From assembly GCA_009767595.1 (NCBI GenBank), contig VSDK01011112.1:603036-667035 (forward strand): 64,000 nt of DNA. Reading direction: 5' to 3'. Each line of letters starts with the position of its first letter. Position 1 is the first letter of the stretch. This DNA is from Symbiodinium kawagutii (Eukaryota > Sar > Dinophyceae > Suessiales > Symbiodiniaceae). Positions 1 to 11,350 of the stretch are shown here, one piece after another. Position numbers and translations under genes: made by a program. Under the pieces are notes generated by a model. It searched no databases. It saw only the letters and a list, made by a program, of their open reading frames with translations, and had not been told where the DNA came from.

Positions 1-457
1 CCGCAGCATGTGACAGAGCCTTGGCAGTGTCGGGATCCCAGCCTGCACAGGTGTTTCCGGAGTCACTCTCGATCGAGATCGCCAGAACCGCCTTGATGCC
101 GTCGAGCGTGTAGTTGGCGAACAAAGCCAAGTGGTAGCCCGAGCTGGGTGGCATCACTTGATCTCTTTCAGTGAGCACGTTGATCGAGCTGGCCGCATTG
201 GCCATGATCTCGGAGACCAACCATGCCTGAAAAGGCGAGACCATGCGATCATCCCTCTCATCGATCATGATGATCGAGCTGTCCTCAGGATCATTCTCGT
301 TGGAGTCGATGTGAGAGATGAACCTGGGGAGCTGGACCTCATAAGGGTTGTGAGCCACATTCGGCTGACCTCGAGATCCAGCTGAGCCATAGCCGTAGCC
401 TGAGCCACGAGATCCGTAGCCATAGCCTGAACGATCTTGTCGGGGCCACTGAGCCAT
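1..457 (-). CDS. Intronless gene, 5' part, Gly/Tyr-rich N-terminus (probable retrogene)
   Basis: The frame runs from ATG at 457 off the left edge (152 codons seen) without a stop. Residues about 10-30 are a Gly-Tyr-Ser-Arg low-complexity stretch (GYGYGSRGSGYGYGS). A normal mixed sequence follows, with an acidic patch (IDERDDRM, about 65-72) and a C-terminal part rich in small and hydrophobic residues. I do not recognise the domain. The start was chosen because the 5' leader (458-519) begins directly at a relic spliced leader at 520-535, the arrangement left when a trans-spliced mRNA is reverse-transcribed and reinserted. No intron signal interrupts the frame. GC content is clearly higher than in the flanking AT-rich repeats. 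Coding status is well supported; function is unknown. Confidence 0.72.
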   Translation of the reverse strand, partial: MAQWPRQDRSGYGYGSRGSGYGYGSAGSRGQPNVAHNPYEVQLPRFISHIDSNENDPEDSSIIMIDERDDRMVSPFQAWLVSEIMANAASSINVLTERDQVMPPSSGYHLALFANYTLDGIKAVLAISIESDSGNTCAGWDPDTAKALSHAA

Positions 458-519
458 TGCACCGGGATTTGGAGGGGGTAGAACGCACCCAGGCCCGACA
501 AATCCTGAACAGGAAAGAT

Positions 520-535
520 CTTGAGCCAAAATGGC
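520..535 (-). other. Relic dinoflagellate spliced leader
   Basis: The minus strand reads GCCATTTTGGCTCAAG, identical to the last 16 nt of the 22-nt dinoflagellate spliced leader. The bases just upstream (GTAT) match the next part apart from one inserted T. It lies 62 nt upstream of the ATG of the intronless gene at 1-457 and in the same orientation. In dinoflagellates such genomic leaders are known to mark genes recycled through processed mRNA. Confidence 0.8.
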
Positions 536-695
536 ATACAACCAGAACTGGTGGTTGAACTGAAATGATCAAAGGGAGAGGGCGATAGCCCACTGTATAG
601 AAATATATCGAACGATTAGATCACTCGAGCTGGGTTGCGATGATCTACGATTGACCCACTTATCCCTGACCAACCAGCCGTTGATAAGTGAACTA

Positions 696-880
696 ATGTA
701 TATACAAATATATATATATATACAAATATATATATATATATATACAAATATATATATATATATATGTATATATATGTATATATATATATATGTATGTATG
801 TGTATATATATAATTATATATGTGTATCTATATGTTAAACATAAATGTTGTATATATATATATGTATATGCGTGTGTGTG
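696..880. repeat. TA-rich microsatellite
   Basis: Long alternating (TA)n with interspersed CAAA and TGTG steps. It gives open frames made of Tyr and Ile only, which are not genes. The rest of 540-1150 holds no recognisable gene. Confidence 0.9.
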
Positions 881-1151
881 TATCTATACACCTTTGACCC
901 AGTGATGACCCAATGATGACCCAATTTGATGCCCCATGAGGGGTGAATGCACCCGGTTTCGGTTCAAAGGGCTCCAAGTTGCAGTCTCAGGAATCTCAAT
1001 GCTGGCCCCTTGTATAAATAAAGCGCCGTGATCTGAGTTTTATAAGAAGCCAAATATGGGACCCCCCCAAAAAAAAAAAATCGTGAAATAATGGGAAAAT
1101 ATAATATCAATTCATGATTTCGTATAAAATTTCTGGATCTAGTCATATTTG

Positions 1152-1257
1152 GTGGTTTCTCAAGGCATCGGGGACCCCCAAAGTTACGCTTAGTTTACTA
1201 CTGTACATGAAAAACATTGGATCAGAACTGGAAGTACCCCTATGACTTGAGAAACCC
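1152..1257. mobile_element. Family A foldback element
   Basis: The left end reads GGTGGTTTCTCAAGGCAT followed by GGGGACCCCC, and the right end reads GTACCCCTATGACTTGAGAAACC, the inverse with substitutions. Ends are inverted, the core contains a TTACTACTGTA stretch, and no coding capacity is seen. This is the first of more than 25 related elements in the window. Confidence 0.75.
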
Positions 1258-1387
1258 CTGCATGACCATGACCCCTGAACCACTCTCAGTTTATGATCAT
1301 CATTGAGATACGTTCAACGGGCTGCCCACTGCAGGGATCTTAAGCTAGCCTGACAAATGTCTTCACATCCCGCTACAAAATCATTCG

Positions 1388-1497
1388 GCTATGGGTCAAA
1401 ACCCTGTACCCCTGGTTTCCCCATGATTTACCATTGTTTTCCCTCTGCAATTGTTGGTTATCCTCCATTATTGGTTGATTTATATTGACCCATAGCC
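1388..1497. mobile_element. Family B foldback element
   Basis: Starts GGCTATGGGTCAAAACCC and ends in the inverse, TTGACCCATAGCC. The interior reads TGTACCCCTGGTTTCCCC then TTGTTGGTTATC. It is non-coding. Other copies lie at 4868, 9388, 9724, 14380, 14639, 19085, 29146, 51766, 51983 and 54620. Confidence 0.75.
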
Positions 1498-1643
1498 GTT
1501 CACGGCCGCCCCGCGCAAGTCAGATGCTGAAAAGAAATGCAGTGCTTCTGACTCTGAGGTCCCAACAAGTCCAGAAGCCGCTTGAATTGGCCGGACCACC
1601 TGCTGCGGAGCCAATCAGCAGCTGACAAACGATGGCTACCCTC

Positions 1644-1744
1644 TGGTAACATGGCTGGAAAATCCAGCATTGAAAAATGGATCATTTCCCGGGTGTCTCT
1701 ATGAGAAAGCTGGTGATTTTCCATTGGCTATGTTAGATTACCGG
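1644..1744. mobile_element. Family C foldback element (degenerate copy)
   Basis: GGTAACATGGCTGGAAAATC at the left and GATTTTCCATTGGCTATG with a following ATTACC at the right form inverted ends. They match the better preserved element at 45146-45244. No coding capacity is seen. Confidence 0.55.
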
Positions 1745-2029
1745 AGTGTAACTGATGGTGAACTGATTGTCATGATGATCATGCTACTCCACCAGAATTG
1801 CTGCCACAGAAACGCATCCCAGTCCGGATAGATAGAAGAAATCAATCTGCTGAGATGTGCAGCCGAATGCTACAGATCTTTCAAACAAGTGCTAGAAAAA
1901 AATACCAATTAATTTCCAGCAAACTACACTTGAAGTGAATATGAGAGCCTTTACAGACTGAAAGAGACGGGATGAGCAAGTAGGTGTAAAACTGTCTGTG
2001 TGTGTGTTGGGACATGGTGGGGAGAGAAA

Positions 2030-2440
2030 ATGACATGTGTTCTGGCGGCAAGAAGGACATTAACACTGACATTTGCTTCTGACACGTAGGTGCTATGCTT
2101 GGATATACAGTTTCGCTCGCAATTCTGACATGTCTTTTGATAGAAGTTTCTGAAACCGTTGTGACATGAGGTATGCAATCAATCCTTGCAAAACGCTCTG
2201 AGACCCAAGTTGACATTCTATCTGACAACATCTGACATGTCTGACATCTACTCCTTTGCTTTACCTGAGACATATCATGACATTCCTCCGGCATGGCATT
2301 CTCTCTGACATAGATTCTGGACTACATGTTCTGGCATTTCTCCGGTATTCATTCTCGCATGTTTTCTGACATCTACTCTCACATTTTCTCTTGGCATTCT
2401 GACATGATCTTCACCTTTCTGACATTCTGACATTTCACAA
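2030..2440. repeat. Degenerate TCTGACAT repeat
   Basis: The octamer TCTGACAT and one-base variants recur irregularly (for example at about 2220-2250 and 2400-2436), with spacing no longer constant. It is the same word as in the 12-bp array at 21.3-22.45 kb, read on the other strand. The open frames across it are not supported as genes. Confidence 0.6.
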
Positions 2441-2689
2441 CAGCGTGGAACGGGTCAGGCCCGCGAGCTGGAAATTGCGGAGCTCCTGTGAGCCACGGGA
2501 GAAGCGGAGGATGAGAAGATCATTGGACGACACGAGGCTGAGTTGGAAAGCATCCCTGGGCTCGGCTCATTCCGTCCATGTGGGATACATGTTGCCCCAA
2601 ATGGGGATGTCTTCTGTTGTTTTCTGGGAAACCAATGGTTTATGCGCAAGCTCTGTACCTAATAGCCTCGGATTTTGAGTTTCACATAG

Positions 2690-2905
2690 ATCTGATACCA
2701 AATACCTCTCAGGTAGACCAAGTTGGGGGAAGCTGCCTGCAGGTGTTTCTCAATGTTTCTTGCCCAAGTGGTGAATCGATTCGGTTCATTCAGCTTCATC
2801 CCATCTCTGCCCAACCTCAGAAGATTCGCTCGGTTGGTCGTCCATGCCATTCTGAAGGCATTTGGCCTCAAGAGAAACTGGCTGAGGCTTTCGGAACCTT
2901 CTTGG
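2690..2905 (-). CDS. Possible exon, unknown product
   Basis: One minus frame stays open and reads plausibly (for example NRANLLRLGRD, then RFTTWARNIEKHLQAA). It is followed by an AG|GTATTT donor-like site near 2712. No family is recognised. The same interval is also open on the plus strand, so this is a weak call based on composition and strand agreement with the rest of the window. Confidence 0.3.
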
Positions 2906-2949
2906 CCTTTGTTCTTTAACATAGCTTTAGCTAACTGGGTGCTTCTTTA

Positions 2950-3046
2950 AAAGCGGAACCCCAAAGCCACAGTTGGTTAACTACTATTCATGACTATTGA
3001 TTAGTGGATGTTTGGGGGGTACCCCTATTCTGAGAAACCCCCAACT
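2950..3046. mobile_element. Family A foldback element
   Basis: Right end GGGGTACCCCTATTCTGAGA is well kept; the left end (AAAGCGGAACCCCAAAG) is worn. Confidence 0.55.
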
Positions 3047-3239
3047 GGGCCTTTGGTGCTGTTGTATTCTCGAAATACTGCAAAGTGGGAGAGTCTTTTA
3101 CCACTAGCATCGCACAAGGCGATGGCGGAAGTTTCAAAAATAGCAAACTGATAGGATCCGTCGACGATGCATGGATGACAGAGCGATCCACTGAAAAAGC
3201 GATTGGCAGCTGGAATCTGTCTGACTGCCTGGTCTATCT

Positions 3240-3581
3240 GTCCAATGCCTATTGGCCTATCTATCCGTCCGGTCTGCGGTCGGTTCATCTATCTATCCAT
3301 CCAACGATCTGTCTGTCTAGCTATTTACCCAGCTATCCGTCTACCTAATTATCTGACTATCTATCAATCTGTCTATCCATCTATCTGCCTATCTAGCAAG
3401 GTAGCTACCTAGCTTGCAATTTGTCTACCTATCCACGGTCTAACTTTCAAACTGTTTTCGATCTAGCTATCGGTCTACCTAGTTTGCTTGTCGTCCACCT
3501 ATTTATCTGCCCTTCTATCTATCTAAGAATCCATCTATTTATTTGACTAGCTACCTCTTTATTTCTTCCTCTGTCTATCTA

Positions 3582-3651
<70 letters not shown>

Positions 3652-3656
3652 CTCTG

Positions 3657-3736
<80 letters not shown>

Positions 3737-4020
3737 CATCTCTGTCTCTCTCTTTCTCTCTCTATCAAACCCCCCTCCTCCATGTATCTATTTATCTCCC
3801 CATGTTTCCTTCAATAATCTCTCTATCTATCCATGTATCTATCTATGTCTCTATCTGCCTATGTATCCAAATATCTAGATATGCAACAATACTGCTGTGT
3901 AGTTAGCCATCTATGTATCCATTTATCTATCTGTCTATCTGTCTAGCGATGGATGATCCCTGCATCTTGATCTATCTATCGATCTATGGATCTATTGATC
4001 TATCTGTCTCTCTTTCCCCA
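3240..4020. repeat. TATC tetranucleotide microsatellite
   Basis: Near-perfect (TATC)n runs occupy about 3581-3735, with one CTCTG interruption near 3652, and degrade on both sides into mixed TATC/TGTC/CATC units. The Leu-Ser-Ile-Tyr repeats encoded here are not a gene. Confidence 0.95.
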
Positions 4021-4748
4021 TCTGTGCCTATCTTTATCTCATATCCCTTCTTAAATCTGTTGATCTCTACCTGTCCCTATATTCCGTGTTGGAATATAAG
4101 AGAACGCTGTGGGACCCTAAAATGTTTGGCAATTTTGTCTTGCACATGCTCTTAAAACGGCACTGGCATGAACTTTTTGACAATCCTAATTCAAAAAATG
4201 ACCATCAGTCTTTTACGCTTTTGACTTGCAAAGTTGCTTCACGCCATAGCAGAGTGCACTTTTTGCCGATCCGAACTTCGGAAAACGCCGCAATGCCACA
4301 AAGCCCAGATGTGCTTCGCACCGCAGCGGCGAGCAGTTCTTGCGCATATGCCAAAGACCTTCATGCACGTCGCTTTACCAAGCCTACCTTGCGCCATCAT
4401 GGAGCACAAAACCATTAAGACAACTCGGATTTCGCGATACTTCGTGCGATCCCTCGTGCGATCCCTCAGTCACGCACGCACATCTGTTTTGAAATCTCTT
4501 GTCAGACACTACCTGCCACAACTATTCATGACTTCCAAACTTCCTTGCAAAAACATGCAACTGCGAACTGAGGGAGACATCTCGAGAAGGTTAACGTTTC
4601 AACAAAAAGATGCAAATTGAATGTTGCAATTCATGCAGCAAGTATGGGGCAACCGGTGTACTACCCAAAACTGGTGTTGTTGACCACTACTAATCACCAC
4701 TAACCAGTTCTAAGCGTCTTTTACCACTAACCACCAACTGGTGATTGT

Positions 4749-4776
4749 TTTTGTTGTTGTTGTTGTTGTTGTTGTT
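4749..4776. repeat. (GTT)n microsatellite
   Basis: About nine perfect GTT units. Confidence 0.9.
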
Positions 4777-4867
4777 CAAAGTACAATGGATGCTCGTTGG
4801 AACTTGCCAGGTCCATCATCTGAGCAGCCGCACTAGGAGCAGCGCCACCTCGGCTGCGAAACCACTT

Positions 4868-4999
4868 GACAGATGGCGAGTTGGGTCAGGCCATGAACCA
4901 ACCAACGTTCATGGGGGATAATAAGTTCACCAACAATTTCATAGGGAAAACGTGCTGCTTAATGATAGGGGAAGCAGGGGTACAGGGTTGAAAAATTGA
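4868..4999. mobile_element. Family B foldback element
   Basis: GATGGCGAGTTGGGTCAGG at one end, and GGGGAAGCAGGGGTACAGGG then TTGAAAAATTGACC at the other. The interior carries AACCAACGTTCATGGGGG and CATAGGGAAAAC, the family B core in inverse orientation. Confidence 0.65.
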
Positions 5000-6129
5000 C
5001 CACCTGATGTTGTTTGTGATCTCAGACTTATTTCTGGGTCAAGCGGTTTGCCCTTTTTGTGGCATCGAATCTACCTACCTTGATCGAGCAGCGTGTGACA
5101 AAACCGTACTGCGACCTATCATTGGAGCTTCCAGAGGTCAAGATTTGGGGTGCTGGAGAGATCTATCACGCTGGATTAATTCGCAAGGGTGAACTGACCC
5201 ACTGCCATATGTCGTGCGGCATGTCAAGATCAAAAAACGAAACCCACCACCACCACCCTGACACAGATTGCATGTGTATATCGAACTGAATATATATATA
5301 TATATATTATACGGACAATATGTACATATGCTAGGGCTACAACAAGTAAACCAAAGAGATGTGTTCTTTTAATGTGAGTTTGTCTGATCACAAAGATGCG
5401 ATTGCGTATGTAAATCTGTGTGTTGACATTGTATCCTCACAAAAATGGCCAGATATATATTCGTTCAAATGCGTTTATACATATTGATTACAGAATGGAT
5501 GCAACAATTCTAGACATCATGAAGCATAGGTTTATATGTACAGACGGTATTTCTTGTACGCAATTAGCAATATGATAGCTATATATAATCATACTCAAAA
5601 AAACATGTTAGATATTTTATGATGTTGTTTCATATCCGCCGAGCCGAACCGTTGGCAGGGTGAGCGCAAATCACTAACTTGGGACCATGGGGAGTGGCAA
5701 AAAGCTGCAAGTGTTCACGTGGTGGTTTCTCAGAACAGGGGATTCCCAAATGGTTGGTTGGTTTCTCAAATAGGTTGCAAAGGATGATTTGGGAGTACCC
5801 CCAGTTTCAGAAACACCTACCTGTTCTTCAGGTCTTCCGAAGTGACAACGCTAGAGCGTTTGGAGCATACCGCAGCAGATCTGGTGGGGAAAAGTTGACA
5901 TTTTCAGAGGACAAATGGGCAACCAGCCGCCCATGTGCCACCGTGTTTTGGGTGTCCGAAGATGTGATCCAACATTCCTCAACACCTCCCCCATTCGGCT
6001 CCTGACCGGCTTTCGGACATAAACCCTTGTATATCTATATCCCCATATATCCCCATATTATGTTTAAGTAGATGTGATGTGTGCGTATGTGTAGTATATA
6101 TGACATGCACATACACACACATACATACA

Positions 6130-6165
<36 letters not shown>

Positions 6166-7130
6166 TTCGCTGTATCCACACACTCACATGCAATCTCATA
6201 CTACTTGCATGTGTTGAGGGCTCTGAGGAAGCTGGCAGATTTGGGCGTCTTGTCGGGCTCCGATCTCGCGGCTGGCGATAAGGGTTCCAGCAGACTTCCT
6301 GTGGAGCGTGAAAGGCCAAGATGCGATCCAGACATGAGGGGCACAATATGGCACAACCAAAGATACTGACAGCACAGAGTCTGAATGTGTCGTGTAAGGA
6401 GCCAACAGGAACAAGCCTCTGGCAATATCAACCATTTGGGTAAGCACAGGCCATCAACCACCAGGAGTTTTGCACAACACAAAGCTTCCATCTCATAAAT
6501 GCTTCTCGCACAGGACACAGGCATTGCGGAGCAGGTGTGTTTCTGTGTGTCTCTGCTTGCACCTGTTCATAATCATCTCGCAAAATTGTCTCCAACCAAA
6601 AGGGCCGCATACACAACAAATGTTTTCCTGCCGCGGTTTCTCAACAGTCGACGTTGAAAGTGCGCCTTTGGAGAATTTTCGCTCAAGCATTGCCTTAAAA
6701 GCACGATCGTCATAGCAGCATGTATGACTATCGACTAATTTAAGACATGGCTCTTCCGTGATCACCGGAAAACACTCTCAGTGAAAACATGTCAAGTGAA
6801 GCAAGCGCAACACGAAAGCAGCACATAGCGAGAAAATGCTGGATTCATGAAAGCAACCACTAGAATGGCATGGGGCTGCGCATCATTGACCATCATTGTA
6901 ATGCAGGTCCTGTCGTCTTTCTTGTAGGAAACCAGGGTACCATCCATAGGAAACCAATGAATTTCAGGGCTACCACAGGGTAGCCATAGACGACCCCGTG
7001 TTCAAACGCATCCAACGTGCAGCAAGATCTCAGCCGTTGGCAGTTGCCGTTGCAGGCTTTGGACTTGGAGTCTTTGGAGGCTCAGCTGTGCTACATGAGC
7101 TGTTCTGACTTGTCCTGCGTCGCAGATATG
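5000..7130. other. No supported gene; repeats
   Basis: Contains a family A element (5722-5818), (ATAC)n at about 6113-6160 and AT-rich spacer. Open frames of 60-110 codons occur on both strands with no conserved motif or consistent splice signals. The stretch 6493-6765 (minus) is the least unlikely to be coding, with a few Cys residues, but is not supported. Confidence 0.5.
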
Positions 7131-7304
7131 GGTGGTTTCTCAAAATAGGGAACCCCCAGAAATGGTCGGTCTATGACTATAAATGGCCAATATTTAAGAT
7201 TATTCGTCAAAATTAGTAACCCACTACTATTGTTGGTTATTATCCCCCATTATTGGTTGCTTAATATTGATCCATAGCCAATGCATTAATAACCACCTAA
7301 TGTG

Positions 7305-7412
7305 TTGGTTTCTCAAAATAGGGGTACCCAAAAAATGGTTGGTTTATTACTATAAAGTATTTCCGGTGGATGATTGGGGGACCCCCTATTTTGAGAAAGC
7401 ACCATATGGGTG
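7305..7412. mobile_element. Family A foldback element
   Basis: TTTCTCAAAATAGGGGTACC at the left, the core TGGTTGGTTTATTACTATAA, and GGACCCCCTATTTTGAGAAA at the right, flanked by CATATGG. It is among the clearest copies. A broken half-copy starts at 7132. Confidence 0.85.
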
Positions 7413-7727
7413 TGGGTCAAAATTAGTAACCCCCAATATGGCAATTTTAGAATGGATATACCTTACACACCAAGGGTTTTTTGGGGTACGCAAGTTTGAC
7501 TCATAGCACGAGTTCGTTGACGTTGATAAAATCGCCAGTGCTCCACAACTTCTGAACCAACTCTATTGAAAGAGTGAGCAAAACCATTTGAAGAAGTCAA
7601 ATCAATATTCAATCCTAGCTTGAAAACTGGACCACAAGATTACAAGAAATAGAAAATCCGACCAAAGCCGTCGGCAGTGAAATGCGAACAACTCATGTTA
7701 TCCGATATTATCCGTCACCATTTGAGT

Positions 7728-7846
7728 GTTTCTTAAAATGGGGAGTACGCCCCAGTGATTATCCAAGAGTAATCACTTCTAGCAATATCACTTTTAGGAG
7801 CAAACCAACCGTTTTGGGGGCTCCTTGCTTCAAGAAACCACCATAT
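7728..7846. mobile_element. Family A foldback element
   Basis: TGTTTCTTAAAATGGGGAGT at the left and TTCAAGAAACCACCATAT at the right. A half-copy follows at 7908-7992. Confidence 0.65.
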
Positions 7847-8725
7847 AGATGCTATTGTTGGTTGTTCTCCCCTATTACATACCAACCATTATTTACTGAA
7901 GAAACTGGGTGTTTCTCAAAATCGGGGTACCCCCAAATCATCTCATATTAAGCATTTCTAGTGATAAACCTACCATTTTAGAAACCAACATTTGAAGGTT
8001 CTTTGGGTGTCAAGTCTCCATTCCCTCTCTGCAGATCTCCTCGAAAAGCCTCCAAGGCTATCACTCTGAGCTCCGTCCATGAAGAAACCTGGCACACAAA
8101 TCAAAACCTGCTCGGTGGTTGAACCACCCCTATGAAATATGTTAGCAAGTACTTGGGAAAATAAAACATGTGCAGCAAACCACCAATCAGTAGTTGTTCA
8201 ACCATTGTTGTTGCTTATGAAATATACTAGTCAAAGAACCATTTGTTAACAATTGCTAGGGAAACTAAAGCATGTTTAAAACCACCAACCAGCAACTCTT
8301 TGGAAGAGATGCTGGACCTTTGGTAATAAAATGCGGGTGTGCTACCAGCCTCACCAACTGACACGGTCGATTTTACGACATGCGAACAAAGTCACACAAG
8401 GCAAAAGAAAAGATAGTAGTACCAAGGCAGCACCATTTATCACGTAAGTGCTTAAATGCAAAATCGACACAAGCTGGCTATGAACCCCTCCCAGGTCTAT
8501 GTACGTTGTTTTGAGTATGAACTGATCTACGCATGGACAACCTGCCAAAGTGATGCCCGATTTCACGACAAGCGACTGGCCGAGTGGTCAATGACTAGCT
8601 GTCGATCGCAGAACCCCACCACTTGACCGTGGTTATTGATCATTATTGATGACAAACTGCCGATCATGGCTAATTCTCAATAACAACACCTTGTCCGTTA
8701 TCGACAATAATCTTTAAGATAGTCT

Positions 8726-8806
8726 GATCAATTGTTTTTAAGATAGGCTGAGGACATCACTGTCAGTAATGCTTGTTGACCTCAGCCTATCTTCAAATCA
8801 ATTGAT
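8726..8806. repeat. Imperfect inverted repeat
   Basis: The left arm (about 8726-8755) and right arm (about 8777-8806) share AAGATAGGCTGAGG against its reverse complement CCTCAGCCTATCTT, extended by TCAATTG at the outer ends. About 20 bases of loop lie between. Function unknown. Confidence 0.7.
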
Positions 8807-8824
8807 GACTAACAATGGCATACC

Positions 8825-8944
8825 ATGGAGGCTGATCCCCAGCCACATGCGGTGCGCCTAATTCTCTCGTCATCGTTCTGCTCCGAGCCGGCTGAGTCAT
8901 CTCAGCTTGCGGAGGTCGTCGAGTCGTCGGCGGGCTTGGCTTGA
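8825..8944 (+). CDS. Possible small ORF or exon in a GC-rich island
   Basis: A 39-codon frame from ATG to TGA reads like protein (SEPAESSQLAEVVESS). The minus strand of the same island also reads plausibly as an acidic Ser/Asp segment, but with a TGA in frame. The island stands out in base composition from AT-rich neighbours. The strand is undecided, and a plus-strand gene would be against the trend of the window. Confidence 0.25.
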   Translation: MEADPQPHAVRLILSSSFCSEPAESSQLAEVVESSAGLA

Positions 8945-9387
8945 GAATCTTGAAACAATGTCAGTATCAATGAAGACATGGTACCAGGTATATCAGCATA
9001 ACCAGTAATTGCACATACATACAAATATATTCAAAGGTATATATCTGTATATACTAATCAAAGAAATATATGTGCATATTGATTGAAGGAATATATGTGC
9101 ATATTAATTGAAGGAACATATGTGCATGTTTTATGTAAGAAAACCTGCACATATATACAGTATTTAAAAACATATAGAGACATCATATGTGTACGTCCAA
9201 CTGACAGGAAATAAACACATGCATGTATATATATATATATATGTATGTATGTAAATATACTACGATCAACATACTTACACCGTGTTGTAGGTGAAATATA
9301 TCAACAAATAGATTGCAAAGATACTAACATCTCAATACAATCAAATATATAAACATATCAAAAACACATATGAAACATTACATGCAG

Positions 9388-9515
9388 ATATGGCTATGGG
9401 TCAGTTCACCCTGTACCCCTGGTTCCCCGAGTATTAATCAGGCTGTTTTCCTGAAAGTTTTGTTGGTTATAGTTATTCTCAACCATTATTGGTTGGTTAA
9501 TAATCACCCATAGCC
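9388..9515. mobile_element. Family B foldback element
   Basis: ATGGCTATGGGTCAGTTCAC at the left, AATCACCCATAGCCAT at the right, and the core CTGTACCCCTGGTTCCCC. A second, longer copy follows at 9724-9955. Confidence 0.8.
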
Positions 9516-9723
9516 ATGTATAGCTGCTATATTCCCATCTACTTGATGGTTTCTATCCCCTATCATCAACCATTCTTCATGGTTGCCATCACCATTTTAT
9601 CTGGTTATTCATAGCCATTTATAGCTGGATTAGTTTCTAGTTATTATCCCCTATTATTGTTGGGGAATATCCCCCATTAGTTGGTCACCATTTTATCTCA
9701 CAGAATATGAACATCTTCTGCGC

Positions 9724-9955
9724 ATGGCTGTGGGTCAAAACCCTTAGTCCCCCTGGTTCCCCCATCATTAACCAGCTCGTTTTCCCTATAGTTTTGTCGG
9801 TGGAAATCCCCCATGAACGTTGGTTGATTAACTGCTTGACCCAGTTCGCCATATATAGCTGGTATATCCTCTACTATTGTTGCTTATTATCCCCTATTAT
9901 TAACCATTATAACCAGCAATTACTGGTTGATTATTATTAACCCAGCTCGCCACAT
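9724..9955. mobile_element. Family B foldback element, extended copy
   Basis: GGCTGTGGGTCAAAACCC at the left; two right-end-like motifs (CTTGACCCAGTTCGCCATAT near 9840, and TTAACCCAGCTCGCCACATG near 9938) suggest a duplication or nested insertion. Confidence 0.6.
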
Positions 9956-9959
9956 GTCG

Positions 9960-10085
9960 ATGTCACACTGAGTTCCGCACCGGACTTCGACCTCCTGTGG
10001 ATGGGGCCCGGCTCAGGAAGAGCCCCAGGGCGGGCCGCCAGGGGGCCGCCAGGGCGACGACCCCGACCCGGGACAACCCAACGAG
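9960..10085. CDS. GC-rich island, probable exon, strand undecided
   Basis: About 125 bp of much higher GC than the flanks, open in several frames on both strands. One frame is rich in Gly, Pro and Arg (GRAARGPPGRRPRPG). In this window such islands usually are exons, but no splice signal decides the frame. Confidence 0.25.
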
Positions 10086-10269
10086 TTGTGGTGCTGATGA
10101 CCAAATTTGTTTCATGAACTGGTTGCTGAAGAATCATCAGTTAAGATGAGTGGTTATAATAACTTAATTAGTGGGAATGATAACTCCATTAATAATTGGT
10201 TCTCCATTAATAATTGGTTCATAATAGGGGAGAATAACAAAAAATGATGATAAAGCCATAGGACCCCCC

Positions 10270-11230
10270 CCCAAAATGATGGTCGGTCGGTCGCAATAAA
10301 TGGACAATAAACTTGATGATAGCGGGGGGTACCCCTATTTTAAGAAACTCCCATATGGGTTTGAAGACTGGTTTGAAGGATGGTTTTTGGTCACAACTGG
10401 TTAATCATGGGTTTTAAATAGATGGTGCGGATTGGTATTGGTTGCAGATTCACCATGGCTAATGCTAATGCTCATTCAAAAGGATTGGCGACAGCGACAA
10501 AGAAAGGAGTGAATTGAAAGGACGGCCTGAAAAAAAATCGGGGAGCGAAAGCTCATGAAAGGACGCGATTGTTGTGACTTGACGTGCCCAAAGGTGCTCA
10601 ATATATGTGACATTATATGTGAATAGTTTTCAAACAAGATCTGGCAAATACAGCACGACACAGTGGAGTCCAGGGTTAAAGTCCGCTTCAAATAGTCAGT
10701 TGCCAGCTCTGTGCACTGGCAATGCTGAGCATAGTGGCCAGCATGAATGGCCAACAGCTAGCATTTGGAGATAGGTTGAAGTGCCACGGGGCCATACTTT
10801 GCCAATGCCCCAGAAGCCTTGCAGGGCCTCACTGAAGAACAAAGGAAAGAAGGCTAATTAATGGTTAAATACTGGTTACTTGATGGTTAGTTCTCGTGAC
10901 ATGAAGAAAGGAAATAAAAAATGTCAGAAGGTGTCAAAACTCCATGAAGTGTCAATGCATCTTCTGATTGTGCTGGTTCTTCTGAACAGTCCACGAAAGG
11001 CAATAAAAGCTCACCTCCTGTTTTCCATAAAAATAAAAGTCCATTCATGATGAAAAAAACAAAAAAAGGAAAAATGTCCCACAACAGTTCATCTCCTGTT
11101 TTCATAACGAACAACTTGGTTGCTCACAGATCGCCAACAGTTTGATCTTTAGTGGCGAAAGATGGTAAATCAATCGTATCCAAAAAAAACCTAAAAAAAT
11201 TAAGGAACCCATGTTCATTCAAACCTTCAA
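10270..11230. other. No supported gene
   Basis: A worn family A element at about 10260-10358, then AT-rich spacer. A 92-codon minus frame at 10476-10754 has no motif and is not supported. Confidence 0.4.
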
Positions 11231-11239
11231 AAGTCCGGT

Positions 11240-11350
11240 TGAAAACCCCAGATCTGTTCCACCAGCCGCTCGCAGAACCGTCTCCTCCCCTGGGCTCCGA
11301 GGCAAAAACCTGCGGAGCGGCTCACGAGCTGCCGAGAAAATCACAGCTCC
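11240..11350 (-). CDS. Probable exon in a GC-rich island, frame uncertain
   Basis: Two minus frames read like protein: one contains REPLRRFLPRSPGEETVLRA, the other, after a GGCAG acceptor, contains RRRFCERLVEQIWG. Coding is suggested by composition and position; I cannot choose the frame. Confidence 0.35.

Noticed and set aside
3585..3735. Regular spacing considered as a CRISPR array
   Set aside because: Simple tetranucleotide repeat with no unique spacers.
3543..4020. Open frames of Leu-Ser-Ile-Tyr repeats
   Set aside because: Pure product of the TATC microsatellite.
4240..4400. Cys-containing plus frame (CTFCRSELRKTPQCHKAQMC)
   Set aside because: Spacing fits no zinc-finger family I can name, both strands are open, and splice limits are unclear.
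6493..6765. 90-codon minus frame with several Cys
   Set aside because: No motif, no clear splice sites, and length expected by chance.
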